Of a DNA stretch of 64,000 nt, positions 42,428 to 51,612 are shown piece by piece (position 1 is the stretch's first letter; the number at the start of each line of letters is the position of its first letter). The translations under genes were made by a program, and so were the position numbers. The stretch comes from Streptomyces liliifuscus (GTDB lineage: Bacteria; Actinomycetota; Actinomycetes; Streptomycetales; Streptomycetaceae). The notes beneath the pieces are model-generated. The model was not told the DNA's origin. It worked only from the letters and a program-made list of their open reading frames with translations, and searched no databases. The stretch spans positions 992,001 through 1,056,000 of the forward strand of contig NZ_CP066831.1 in assembly GCF_016598615.1 (NCBI RefSeq). The letters are read 5' to 3'.

Positions 42428-45400
42428 GTGCCCCTCTCCCCCGACGAAGCCGTCGCGGCCCTCACCGACCCGGCGGCGCCCTACCTCATCGGCGTACGGC
42501 ACCATGCGCCCTCCCTGGCCGCGGCCGTGCCCGCGCTGCTGGACAAGGCCAAGCCGGACGTGCTGCTCGTCGAACTCCCCGACGAGATGCAGGAATGGCT
42601 GCCCTGGCTCGGTCACGAGGAGACGCGGGCCCCGGTCGCCCTCGCCGCCGCTCCCCCCGACGGGGGCGGCGGCCGGGGCCCGGCCTTCTATCCGTTCGCC
42701 GACTTCTCGCCCGAACTCGCCGCCGTGCGCTGGGCCGCGCGGCACGACGTGCCGGTCGTCGCGTGCGACCTCCCGCTCGCCGACCGGGCGTGGAGCACCG
42801 AACGGCACACCCCCGCATGCCCGGACGACGGTACGGACGGGTCCACGGCCTCGGAGCCAGCCGGCCCTCCCACCGCTCCGGCCCCGGCACAGGCGCCCGG
42901 CAGCCCCACCCCTCCACCGACCACACAGACAGCCCAAGGCCCCGCCCCTTCACCGGCCAGCGGCGGGACACCGGGCGCTCCCGATCTCATCGGCGTCCAC
43001 GAGACGTCCCGCCGAGTCGGCCTCGCCACAGCGCTACGAGCCCGCCTCACGGGGCGCACCGGTGACGACCTGTGGGACCGCCTCGTCGAGGCCGCCGCCC
43101 CCGGCTCGCCTCCCGAAGCGCTGCGGCGGGCCGCCCTTCTGACGGGCTGGGCGCTGCGCGAGGACGCGGCCGCCTCGGGAGGCGTGCCCGAGCTGGACCT
43201 GCGGCGCGAGGAGTGGATGCGCGCCCGGCTGGCCGCCGCCACCGCGAACGGCGAACGCGCCGCCGTGGTCGTCGGCGCCTTCCACGCCCCGGCGTTGACG
43301 CCACCGGGCACACCGACGGAACCCGGGTCGCCCGCACCCGGCGGCCCGGACGCCGCCGAGGCCCCGGCATGGACGACATCGTTCATCCCCTACACGTACG
43401 CGCTTCTCGACGAGCGGTCCGGCTACCCGGCGGGCATCCGGGACCCGGAATGGCAGCACCTGGTCCTGGGCGCGGCAGGCGACCCCGCCGCGTTGGAAGA
43501 CGCCCTGACCCGCGCCGCCGTACAGATCTGCGCCCAACTACGCACTCTCGGCCACCCGTCGGGTCCCGCCGACGCCCGCGAGATCTGTCGCCTCGCGGGG
43601 GACCTGGCCCGGCTGCGTGGACTTCCCGCGGCCGGCCGGGGCGAGCTGGTCGAAGCGGTACAGACCGTACTCACCCAGGGTGAGCCGTACGGGCGTGGCC
43701 GGGCCGTCGCACAGGCGATGGAGCGGGTGCTCGTGGGAACGCGCGGCGGCCGCCCGGCACCGGGAGCGCCCCGCAGCGGACTCGCCCCGGCGGTGGAGGC
43801 GGAGCTGGCGGCGTTGGGGCTGCCCGGGCCCGACAGCCACGGCACCGACGCCACGCGCGATCTGCGCCTGGACCCGCTGCGTTCCGACCTGGACCGCCGC
43901 CGTGAGCTCCTGCTGCAGCGCCTGACTGTGTGCGGCGTGCCGTACGGAGAGAGCAAGGAGGTCGTCGGCGCCGGTGGTTCCGAGGCGCTGACCTCTCGAT
44001 GGGAGGTGCGCTGGACACCCGCCACAGCGGCCATGCTGACCGCGGCCGGTGTCCGAGGAGTCACCCCCGCGCAGGCTGCCGAGGGATTGCTGCGCGAACG
44101 TCGGCGCGCCGAGCGGGACGAGGGCGGGCCCACGGCCGCGCAGACCCTGCACGGCCTTCGGCAGGCGGCGGAGTGCGGCCTGCCCACCCTCACGGACGAA
44201 CGCCTCGCCGACGTCCGAGACGTACTGCCGCAGTCCGCCACGCTGCCGGAACTCCTCGCCGGACTGGCCCTGTTGGACCGACTGCGGGCAGGTCATGTCG
44301 CGGGCCTCGGCACCGACAAGGAACGTGGCACGGAACGCATGGACACGGTGACCGCCGTTGCCGAGCTGCTGACCGCCGCGGCGGTGCGCCAGGTGGACGG
44401 ACTCACGGGTTCCGAGGACCGGGGCGACGCGCACGCGCTGCTCGAACTCGCCCATCGCGCGGACCTCTTGGGCGGTATACGCCTTGCCGACGCGCTCGCC
44501 CGGCTGGCCGCCGACGGCTCCCCGCTGATGCGCGGCGCCGCCGGAGCCGTACGCGTTCTCCTCGGTCACGAGGACCCGCATGTCCTGGGCGATCGCATCG
44601 CCTCGTGGGTCGACTCGGCCAACACCCCGGAAGCCCGGACCGCCCTCACCGACCGGCTCATCGGAGTGCTGACCGCCGCGGGCCCGCTCCTGGAGGCGGC
44701 GGCCCCCGCCCTGGAACCGCTGCTCAACCGCATCATCGAAATGCCCGACCGGCAGTTCCTCGATCGACTCCCCTCGCTCCGGGGAGGCTTCGACACCCTC
44801 AGTCCCGCGGCACGCGACCGGCTCCTCGACACCGTCGAAGAGCGCCTCGCCACCACGCATCTGACCGACACCGGCGGCGTCGACCCCGCCGCACTCGCCA
44901 CCTGGACCCGCGCGGACCTCGCGGCCCGCGCCGCCCTGCGCACGCTCGGGCTGCTGCCTCCGCCCAAGGCGGACGACCTCGTTCCGGCATCCGAAATCCC
45001 CGAAGCGAGCGAAGCCGCCGAAGCCCTCGGGGTCCACGGAGGCCACGGAGCCGTCGGAGCTGTAGCCACCGAGGCCACCGAGCAAGTTGCCGAACACTCC
45101 CCCGAGGATCACGTCCTCGCGTCCGCCGACCGCTGGCGGCTCGTACTCGGCCGTCGTACGGATCAACTGCCGCGCTCGGCATCGGCGTTCGCGACCGCGC
45201 TGGACGAGTTGTACGGCAGTGGACGCGGCGAGGGCAGCAGGGGCGACCTGGCAGGACCTCGCCGACGCGGCGGGGGCGGCCGGGAGGCCTCGTACCCGGG
45301 AGTGCGCGAGTGGTCCGAGGAACTGGCCGCCCTGTTCGGACCGGGCATCCGGGAAGAGGTGCTGGCGGCGGCCGCGGCGTCGGGCCGCAAGGACGTGATA

Positions 45401-46225
45401 GCCGAGCTCAACCCGGACGTCGTGCGCCCCTCCGTCGACCTCCTTCGCACTGTGCTCCAGCACGCGGGAGGGCTGCCCGAGGCACAACTGGCCGCCCTGC
45501 GCCCGCTGGTCCGCCGCCTGGTCGAGGCGCTGACCCGGGAACTGGCCACGCGTCTGCGTCCCGCGCTGCACGGCACGGTCCTGCCGCGCCCCAGCCGACG
45601 GCCGGGCGGCGGTCTCGACCTGCCCCGCACGCTGCGCGCCAACCTCGCGACCGCGCGCCGCGGCCCGGACGGCACCGTCCAGGTCATCCCGGAGCACCCC
45701 GTCTTCCGCTCGCGCGCCAAACGCGCCGCGGACTGGCGGCTGATCCTGGTCACCGACGTGTCGGGGTCCATGGAGGCGTCGACGGTCTGGGCCGCCCTCA
45801 CGGCTTCCGTCCTGGCCGGAGTGCCGACCCTGTCCACGCATTTCCTGGCCTTCTCCACGGAGGTCATCGACCTCACCGGCCATGTCGACGACCCGTTGTC
45901 CTTGCTGCTCGAGGTCAGCGTGGGCGGCGGCACCCATATCGCCGCCGGGCTGCGCCACGCCCGCGAACTCGTCACCGTCCCGTCCCGCACCCTCGTCGTG
46001 GTCATCAGCGACTTCGAGGAGGGCTACCCCCTCGGTGGGCTGCTCGCCGAGGTCCGCAGTCTCGTCGGGGCCGGCTGCCATGTACTCGGCTGCGCGAGCC
46101 TGGACGACGCCGGTCGTCCCCGGTACTCGACCGGCGTCGCGGGCCAGCTGGTCGCCGCGGGGATGCCCGTCGCCGCCCTCAGCCCACTCGAACTCGCCCG
46201 CTGGGTAGGGGAGAAAGTCTCTTGA
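42428..46225 (+). CDS. DUF5682-VWA fusion protein (YehM-like plus YehP-like)
   Basis: 1265 residues. N-terminal part (about 1-850) has DUF5682 features: YLIGVRHHAPSLAAAVPALLDKAKPDVLLVELPDEM (His at 25-26), then VVACDLPLADR, a Pro/Ala-rich linker (about 135-180) and VVVGAFHAPAL. After a Glu/Ala/Gly-rich link (about 855-890), a second protein-like start ADRWRLVLGRR leads to a VWA domain with an intact metal site: DVSGS (1110-1114), GGGTHI near 1170 and ISDFEEG near 1200. In E. coli these are two genes, yehM and yehP. The frame has no stop or start break at the joint. Start GTG 42428 is five bases after the ATPase stop. The C terminus overlaps the SWIM gene by four bases. Confidence 0.88.
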   Translation: MPLSPDEAVAALTDPAAPYLIGVRHHAPSLAAAVPALLDKAKPDVLLVELPDEMQEWLPWLGHEETRAPVALAAAPPDGGGGRGPAFYPFADFSPELAAVRWAARHDVPVVACDLPLADRAWSTERHTPACPDDGTDGSTASEPAGPPTAPAPAQAPGSPTPPPTTQTAQGPAPSPASGGTPGAPDLIGVHETSRRVGLATALRARLTGRTGDDLWDRLVEAAAPGSPPEALRRAALLTGWALREDAAASGGVPELDLRREEWMRARLAAATANGERAAVVVGAFHAPALTPPGTPTEPGSPAPGGPDAAEAPAWTTSFIPYTYALLDERSGYPAGIRDPEWQHLVLGAAGDPAALEDALTRAAVQICAQLRTLGHPSGPADAREICRLAGDLARLRGLPAAGRGELVEAVQTVLTQGEPYGRGRAVAQAMERVLVGTRGGRPAPGAPRSGLAPAVEAELAALGLPGPDSHGTDATRDLRLDPLRSDLDRRRELLLQRLTVCGVPYGESKEVVGAGGSEALTSRWEVRWTPATAAMLTAAGVRGVTPAQAAEGLLRERRRAERDEGGPTAAQTLHGLRQAAECGLPTLTDERLADVRDVLPQSATLPELLAGLALLDRLRAGHVAGLGTDKERGTERMDTVTAVAELLTAAAVRQVDGLTGSEDRGDAHALLELAHRADLLGGIRLADALARLAADGSPLMRGAAGAVRVLLGHEDPHVLGDRIASWVDSANTPEARTALTDRLIGVLTAAGPLLEAAAPALEPLLNRIIEMPDRQFLDRLPSLRGGFDTLSPAARDRLLDTVEERLATTHLTDTGGVDPAALATWTRADLAARAALRTLGLLPPPKADDLVPASEIPEASEAAEALGVHGGHGAVGAVATEATEQVAEHSPEDHVLASADRWRLVLGRRTDQLPRSASAFATALDELYGSGRGEGSRGDLAGPRRRGGGGREASYPGVREWSEELAALFGPGIREEVLAAAAASGRKDVIAELNPDVVRPSVDLLRTVLQHAGGLPEAQLAALRPLVRRLVEALTRELATRLRPALHGTVLPRPSRRPGGGLDLPRTLRANLATARRGPDGTVQVIPEHPVFRSRAKRAADWRLILVTDVSGSMEASTVWAALTASVLAGVPTLSTHFLAFSTEVIDLTGHVDDPLSLLLEVSVGGGTHIAAGLRHARELVTVPSRTLVVVISDFEEGYPLGGLLAEVRSLVGAGCHVLGCASLDDAGRPRYSTGVAGQLVAAGMPVAALSPLELARWVGEKVS

Positions 46226-48057
46226 GCCTCGACCTGCCTCCGGTCGCCCCGGCCGTGACCGCCGAACTCGTCCAAGGGCTCACGCCCCGCCTCCGCAAGA
46301 GGCTGGACGCCGGCGTCACCAAGCTGGCGGGGCGGCCGTCCGTCCGCGACGGCGACACCGTACGCATCGCCGTCGACGGCGACACCCACCTCGAACTGCA
46401 TGCCCCCGGTGGCACCGTGACCAGCACGGACGCGATCCGCTGCGGCTGCCTGCTGGCACCGGACTGCCTGCACCGCGCGGCCGCGGCCTCGGCGGCACCT
46501 ATCGCCGACTCCGAGCCTGATTCCGACTCCGACTCCGAGCCCGCGTCGCAGTCGATGCCGGACGCCGCGCCCGCACCGGTCGGCCAGGACGCGAGCGACC
46601 CCCCGCGCACACCGGCCGCCTCCGCGAGCAAGACGATCTCGACGGACGCCCAGCCCACCTCACCCGCGGAACCCGAGACCCCCACCCCCGACCAGCGCGC
46701 CGCCGCACAAGCCATGTACGACGCCGCGGCCGCCGTACTCGAAGCCGGTACGGACGGGGCGGGCGCCGTGCTGCAGGCGGAGTTGCTGCGCGCCGCTCAC
46801 ACCGCGCGGATCAGCGGACTGCCCAGGATCGCGGCCTCGGCGGTCTCCGTGGTCACACAACTGCGCGCCGCCCGCGGTGCCGAACCGGCGTACCGCCTCA
46901 GCGAGTTGACCGCCGCTCTCCGCGACGTCCTCGGGACAGCCCATCGCCTCCCGGGCTCAACCGGCCCCGAACTCGCGTCCCTGCGCGGCACCGCACGGCA
47001 GCCGTACACCCCGGACGGATCCCTGCGGCTGTACGGGCTCTTCTCCGAGCCGGTCCTCACGGCGACCGGCTACGCGGGAGCGGTCACCTGGACGGCGGAC
47101 GCCGAGGGCCGTCTCTATACGGTCTCGGATGTCGTCCCGGGAGGGTCCGGCCGGGCGGTGGGTGCGGCCGACCGGGCCATACGCATCGGGGACACGGCTC
47201 TCACCCACCGTGAGCTGTCGCGGGCCGGGCTCGCCGTCTCCGGTGCGACCGTCTCCCCGACGGGCCGACTGGGTGCGGGAGCGGGCGTACGGGCGGTGCG
47301 CGCGTCCGGCGCCGCCTGGCGCGCGGACCCTCTCGCCGACCTGTGGGCATTGCCCGTCGCCGAACAGGTGGCACGCGCCCTGACCGGCGGGGACGGCCTG
47401 CTGTTCCTCGACGTGACCCTCACCGGTACGGTCCGCGAGGCGGCGGGAGACTGCCTGCTCGCCGACTGCGACGGTCTGACGCTCCGCCTCGCCGCCGCCC
47501 ATGACCACCCCGCGCTGCCCTACCGCGAGAACCTGCGTCTCCTCTCGGACGCACCGGGCACCCGACTGCGTGTCGTCGCCCGCCTCGATCCGTCTCCCGT
47601 CCCCCGGGCGCTGCTCCTCGCCGCGGACCACCCGTGTGATCCCGGGGTCCATGTCGACCTGGGGCTCGACCGCCTCCAGCACGCGGATCTGCCCGCCCCG
47701 GCGATGGTGCCCGCCGGATCGCCACCCACCCCGGACGAGGCGCCGCTGCATCTCCTGCGCCGCCGTGTCCACCAGGCGGCCTCGGCGGGCCGTCGCGTGC
47801 TCGCCTTTCCCGGAGACAGCGCGACCGACAGCCGGCGCCTGGGCCGCTACGGTTTCGCCTGCGCCGGAGACCTCCTCGACGAACTCCATTCGGCCGCCGC
47901 GGACCGGTCACGCGACGTCTTCGGGCGTCTCGTCCCCGCCGACGTCAACCGGTTCGCCCACGCCTGGCTCGCGGCGGCCCACTACACCGAGGAGGTCGAC
48001 CGATCGCTGTGCGCCGCGGCGTGGGGAGCGGATCCGGCGTTGCCGCCTTCCCCTTGA
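46222..48057 (+). CDS. SWIM zinc-finger protein (YehQ-like)
   Basis: 611 residues from TTG at 46222; AGGGGAG lies 8-14 bases upstream and the start overlaps the previous stop (TTGA). SWIM zinc finger CGCLLAPDCLH with Cys74, Cys76, Cys82 and His84 (CxC-x5-CxH). A Ser/Asp/Pro-rich linker follows (about 93-155), then a long unnamed region ending in RDVFGRLVPADVNRFAHAWLAAAHYTEEVDRSL. SWIM domains bind DNA or proteins; in the E. coli set YehQ is the equivalent gene. Last gene of the run, transcribed with the rest. Confidence 0.85.
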   Translation: MSLDLPPVAPAVTAELVQGLTPRLRKRLDAGVTKLAGRPSVRDGDTVRIAVDGDTHLELHAPGGTVTSTDAIRCGCLLAPDCLHRAAAASAAPIADSEPDSDSDSEPASQSMPDAAPAPVGQDASDPPRTPAASASKTISTDAQPTSPAEPETPTPDQRAAAQAMYDAAAAVLEAGTDGAGAVLQAELLRAAHTARISGLPRIAASAVSVVTQLRAARGAEPAYRLSELTAALRDVLGTAHRLPGSTGPELASLRGTARQPYTPDGSLRLYGLFSEPVLTATGYAGAVTWTADAEGRLYTVSDVVPGGSGRAVGAADRAIRIGDTALTHRELSRAGLAVSGATVSPTGRLGAGAGVRAVRASGAAWRADPLADLWALPVAEQVARALTGGDGLLFLDVTLTGTVREAAGDCLLADCDGLTLRLAAAHDHPALPYRENLRLLSDAPGTRLRVVARLDPSPVPRALLLAADHPCDPGVHVDLGLDRLQHADLPAPAMVPAGSPPTPDEAPLHLLRRRVHQAASAGRRVLAFPGDSATDSRRLGRYGFACAGDLLDELHSAAADRSRDVFGRLVPADVNRFAHAWLAAAHYTEEVDRSLCAAAWGADPALPPSP

Positions 48058-48086
48058 ACGAGTCAGCCTTCCCCTTGAACCAGTCG
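48045..48086. repeat. 21-base tandem duplication across the SWIM gene stop
   Basis: Copy 1 at 48045-48065 includes the last codons and stop; copy 2 at 48066-48086 differs at two of 21 positions. A duplication of the 3' end similar in kind to the one after the DUF5707-like gene. Confidence 0.8.
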
Positions 48087-48095
48087 ATGGTTCCC

Positions 48096-49334
48096 TCAGA
48101 GCGTCAGGAACTCGGACAGGCCTTCCAGGAGCCGTTCGACGTCCTCCGTGCTGTTGTAGGGGGCCAGGCCGATCCGTAGGCCACCGGTGTCGCCGAGGCC
48201 GAGTCGGCGGGAGGCCTCGATCGCGTAGAAGGACCCTGCCGGCGCGTGGACGCCCCGCTCCGCGAGGAACCGGTAGGCCTCCACCGACGCCGACGCCGAC
48301 GACGCCGCCGACACCACCGCCGAGCGCTCCTCGAACGTGAGCAGCAGAGTGGGAGTGCGGTCGACCGCCCTGGAGTGGACCTGGACACCCCGGAGCGAGG
48401 ACAGCCCCTTGTCCAGCTGTGTGCGCAGGGCCTGTTCGTGTGCTTCGAGTGCCGTGAACGCGGTGGCGAGGCGCTGTCGTCGCGTCCCTGTGGCATCCGT
48501 GTCGAGGCCGGCGAGGAAATCGACCGCGGCTTCCGTGCCCGCGAGGAACTCGTAGGGCAGTGTGCCCAGTTCGAAGCGCTCCGGGACCACGTCGGTGGAG
48601 GGCAGGAGCTTGTCCGGCCGCAGCGTCTCCAGCAACTCCGGCCGGGCGGCGAGAACTCCGTGGTGAGGGCCGAGGAACTTGTACGGGGAACAGACGAAGA
48701 AGTCCGCGCCGAGCCGCTCCAGGTCGACCAGCGCGTGGGCGGTGTAGTGGACACCGTCGACGTACGTCAGCGCTCCGGCATCGCGCGCCATGGCCGAGAT
48801 CTCGGCGATCGGGGGACGTGTTCCGATCAGGTTGGAGGCGGCGGTCACGGCGACGAGCCGGGTGCGTGGGGACAGAACGGCACGGACGTCGTCGGCGGTC
48901 AGTTCCCCGGTGGCGGGATCGAAGTCGGCCCAGCGCACGGTGGCACCGGCCTGGGCAGCGGCCTGAACCCATGGGCGGATGTTGGCGTCATGGTCGAGAC
49001 GGGTGACGACCACCTCGTCCCCGGGCGACCACGTCTTGGCGAGAGTGCGGGAGAAGTCGTAGGTGAGCTGAGTGGCGCTGCGCCCGAAGACGATCCCTGT
49101 CGGGTGTGCTCCCAGCAGGTCGGCCAGGGCCTGACGGGCCTTGGTGACGATGCTCTCGGCGTTCCGCTCCCCCGGTGTCCCTTGCCCCCGGTTCGACAGA
49201 GGCTGCGCCAACGCGTCGGCGATGGCCTGGATGACGGGCTGCGGGGTCTGGGTGCCACCGGGGCCGTCGAAGTGCGCGGTTCCGGCGCCCAGCGCCGGGA
49301 ACTGGGAGCGGAGGGCGGCGATGTCGTACGTCAC
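48096..49334 (-). CDS. Cysteine desulfurase-like class V PLP enzyme
   Basis: 412 residues. Class V signatures: FDGPGGTQTPQPVIQAI, IVFGRSATQLTYDF, acid-rich VDGVHYTAHALVDLERLGADFFVCSPYKFLGPHHGVL with the Schiff-base Lys in SPYKF. The family is often annotated as cysteine desulfurase-like protein; whether it is a true desulfurase is not shown, as no scaffold or SufS operon genes are present. GTG at 49334 follows AGGAGCTC. It is convergent with the SWIM gene and is preceded by a terminator belonging to the upstream hydrolase. Confidence 0.87.
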   Translation of the reverse strand: MTYDIAALRSQFPALGAGTAHFDGPGGTQTPQPVIQAIADALAQPLSNRGQGTPGERNAESIVTKARQALADLLGAHPTGIVFGRSATQLTYDFSRTLAKTWSPGDEVVVTRLDHDANIRPWVQAAAQAGATVRWADFDPATGELTADDVRAVLSPRTRLVAVTAASNLIGTRPPIAEISAMARDAGALTYVDGVHYTAHALVDLERLGADFFVCSPYKFLGPHHGVLAARPELLETLRPDKLLPSTDVVPERFELGTLPYEFLAGTEAAVDFLAGLDTDATGTRRQRLATAFTALEAHEQALRTQLDKGLSSLRGVQVHSRAVDRTPTLLLTFEERSAVVSAASSASASVEAYRFLAERGVHAPAGSFYAIEASRRLGLGDTGGLRIGLAPYNSTEDVERLLEGLSEFLTL

Positions 49335-49367
49335 GAGAGCTCCTGTGGGTGCCGTGCCGGGGCAGTT

Positions 49368-49396
49368 CCTGGACGAGGGTACGCACCTCGTCCAGG
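49368..49396 (-). terminator. Hairpin terminator downstream of the secreted hydrolase gene
   Basis: Perfect 11-bp stem (49368-49378 with 49386-49396), loop of seven bases, 80 bases beyond the hydrolase stop. A copy of CTCGTCCAGGAC recurs at 49414-49425, so the stem lies in a small repeat family. Confidence 0.65.
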
Positions 49397-49475
49397 ACTG
49401 CCCGCCCAGAGATCTCGTCCAGGACCGCCTCGCAGAGACGAGTCGGCCCTGAGCCGATCTGCCGTTCCGCCGAGG

Positions 49476-50936
49476 TCACCGTGAGGGGCGGAGCATCCTC
49501 GGCGGTGTGAAGTTGGTGTACGCGGGATCCAACGGCAGGTCCGCGCCGGTGCCGAGGTCCAGCACCTTCTGGTACGCCGGGCCCATGGCGCTCACCGAGG
49601 CGTTGAGCCGTGTCGGTGTGGTGCTCGGCCACTGCCCGTCGTCGATCCGGTCGAGCAACGTCCGCAGCATGACCAGTTCGTCGGCGGAGCTGAACGAGCA
49701 GTGCCCACCGCGGTCCACCCAGAGCTGCCGCAGCGAGGCAGGGTCGCCGTGGCGGCGGATCTGGTCGGCATACCACCGCTCCTGGTCGGTCACCGCGCCG
49801 CCGTCGCCGGTCGAGTGCAGGGTGACGACGGGGGCCGGCGTCGTACCGCGGACGATGCCGTGGCGGTACTGGTACTCCACCGCCTTCGCGTCGGGCCGGA
49901 TCCGCGGCGCCTTCGCGAGGCGCTTCAGGTCTGCGGCCAAGTCGCCTCCGGGTGCGGCGGCGTACGCGTCGCGCACCAGGTCCTGCCGGCTCGACCGGGC
50001 AAGCAGCCGACCGTAGTCGATGCCGGTGTTCCAGGACGGGTTGCCGCCCGCGCGGTCCTCCAGCTCGGTCCGGCCGACCGGGCCGATTCCGTAGCTGTAC
50101 GCCCATTTCGTCCACAGCGCCTGGGCGGCGACCCGTTCGTCGGTCGTCGTCGGCCGCGGCTCGTGCGCCGCGTACCACCCCGGGATGTTCGCCACGGCGC
50201 CGGCGAGGGCCAACCGCGCCCGCCCCTCCGGCGTTTCGAGGGCACGGTCGATCGCGGCGGCCAACGCGTCCCGGCTGGCCGCGGCGTCCTCGCCGGCCCG
50301 GACCAACTCGATGTCCTCGCCGGGCGCGAGGAGGGTCCTGACCACGAACGTGATGTCGAGACCGGAGTTCCACGTCGCGTGCGTGTCGTACTCCGCGCAC
50401 ATCGTGGCCACCCCGTCGAAGCGCTTCGGGTGCCGCTCGGCGAGCAGCGCCGCGATCAGGCCGCCCTGCGACATGCCACTGGACACGGTCCGCCGTGGCT
50501 CGCCCACGTGCTTCTCGAACCAGTCGAGCAGCGCGACCTGGTCGGTCACCCCGTCCTTGACCCCGTAGCCGATGCCGTCGTTCTTGAACTTCGACGCCGC
50601 CACCGCGTAACCGTGCTCGATCAGCCACTGCTCGGTCTCGACCCGGTTGGCCACCTGGACGCCCTCCGGCACCCACTCGGCCAGGAAGTACCCGTGGCTG
50701 TAGAGCACCAGCGTCCCGTTCCAGCGGGCGGGCAACTCGACGCGGTACTCCGCCCCGTCGATCTCACCGGTGAACGTCTTCCGCCCTCCGGCAGCGGCCG
50801 ACGCCTCCGCCGACGCACCGACGGGCGGCCCTCCGACCACCACCCCGGCGACCAACCCCGCCAGAGCCGCCCCCACCAGTCCCACCCGAGCCGTGCGCCT
50901 ACGCCACCGACCCGCCCTGCTCGTCCATCCACTCAC
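49476..50936 (-). CDS. Secreted alpha/beta hydrolase
   Basis: 486 residues. Signal peptide: basic start (SRAGRWRRRTARVG), hydrophobic run, cleavage near 42-48. Catalytic region: SSGMSQGGLIAALLAERHP with nucleophile Ser in GMSQGG, acid in TLHSTGDGGAVT and His in VDRGGHCSFSSADE. The domain layout is that of S9-type or tannase/feruloyl-esterase-like hydrolases, but I cannot name the substrate. GTG at 50936 has GGGAGACGAGA upstream. It stands alone; a terminator follows. Confidence 0.85.
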   Translation of the reverse strand: MSGWTSRAGRWRRRTARVGLVGAALAGLVAGVVVGGPPVGASAEASAAAGGRKTFTGEIDGAEYRVELPARWNGTLVLYSHGYFLAEWVPEGVQVANRVETEQWLIEHGYAVAASKFKNDGIGYGVKDGVTDQVALLDWFEKHVGEPRRTVSSGMSQGGLIAALLAERHPKRFDGVATMCAEYDTHATWNSGLDITFVVRTLLAPGEDIELVRAGEDAAASRDALAAAIDRALETPEGRARLALAGAVANIPGWYAAHEPRPTTTDERVAAQALWTKWAYSYGIGPVGRTELEDRAGGNPSWNTGIDYGRLLARSSRQDLVRDAYAAAPGGDLAADLKRLAKAPRIRPDAKAVEYQYRHGIVRGTTPAPVVTLHSTGDGGAVTDQERWYADQIRRHGDPASLRQLWVDRGGHCSFSSADELVMLRTLLDRIDDGQWPSTTPTRLNASVSAMGPAYQKVLDLGTGADLPLDPAYTNFTPPRMLRPSR

Positions 50937-51074
50937 TCTCGTCTCCCGTCGTCATCCACAGGCGTACTAAAGAGCAGACTGCGCAACGGGCACGTTCTCA
51001 TCGGTACCGACAGCCCGCCTTCGGCGCCGGCACCCGTACGGCTTCAACCTGCAGCGTCGTCAGACTCGGACGAG

Positions 51075-51112
51075 ATCGATTGCTTTTCGATTGAAATCAA
51101 TCGACAATCGAT
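51075..51112. promoter_or_regulatory. Nested inverted-repeat operator and promoter for the DUF2975/YozG-type pair
   Basis: Outer arms ATCGATTG (51075-51082) and CAATCGAT (51105-51112) enclose a perfect inner palindrome TCGATTGA-AA-TCAATCGA (51087-51104). A possible promoter coincides: -35 TTGCTT (51080-51085), 17-base spacer, -10 GACAAT (51103-51108), six bases before ATG 51115. The inner palindrome fills the spacer, ideal for repression by the adjacent HTH protein. Confidence 0.7.
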
Positions 51113-51114
51113 GC

Positions 51115-51612
51115 ATGCATCGTCTCTTCATAGCCGCGCTCCGGGCCGGCATCGCCGCAGCGATCCTCGTCGGTCTCTTCGGGCAGATCGTGGTCATTCC
51201 GACGACGGCGGCGGACGAGGTCGATCGTTTCCCGCCCTACGCCCCGTTCGCCACGCCCTATGTGACGTTGGCGATCATCGGCGTCGCCTGTGTCCAAGTC
51301 GCCCTCGTCGCAGTGTGGATGCTGCTCGCCATGGTCCGACGCGGCGCCATCTTCTCACCGCTGGCCTTCCGGTGGGTCGACATCGTCATCGGATCCTCCG
51401 TCGTGGCGACGCTGCTGGCGATGGGGGTCGCCGGACATCTCTTCGTGGCCGACATTCCGTCTCCCGACGACGGCATGGATGAACTCAGCGCCCTGGGCGC
51501 CGCGATCACGAGCGTCGGCGTGGGGGCGGCGTTCGCGATGCTCACCGTCATCATGCGAAGCCTCCTGCGGAAGGCGACGGATCTGCAGACCGAGATCGCC
51601 GCGGTCGTCTGA
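51115..51612 (+). CDS. DUF2975-type small membrane protein
   Basis: 165 residues with four predicted membrane helices (starting MHRLFIAALRAGIAAAILVGLFGQIVV). The segment between helices 2 and 3, RRGAIFSPLAFRWVDIVIGSSVVATLLA, is typical of DUF2975 (short motif xxGxxFSxxxxR). Always or often found beside a YozG-type HTH gene, as here, where the HTH start overlaps its stop (TGATG). No ribosome binding site precedes ATG 51115; with a -10 six bases upstream, the mRNA may be leaderless. Function of the family is unknown to me. Confidence 0.8.
   Translation: MHRLFIAALRAGIAAAILVGLFGQIVVIPTTAADEVDRFPPYAPFATPYVTLAIIGVACVQVALVAVWMLLAMVRRGAIFSPLAFRWVDIVIGSSVVATLLAMGVAGHLFVADIPSPDDGMDELSALGAAITSVGVGAAFAMLTVIMRSLLRKATDLQTEIAAVV

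Noticed and set aside
43538..46081. An 847-codon open frame antisense to the DUF5682-VWA fusion
   Set aside because: Same codon-bias effect; no start signal or recognisable domain.
34141..48057. Known BREX, DISARM or restriction-modification system
   Set aside because: No methylase, PglZ, helicase or nuclease motifs; the gene set instead matches a YehL-type MoxR neighbourhood.
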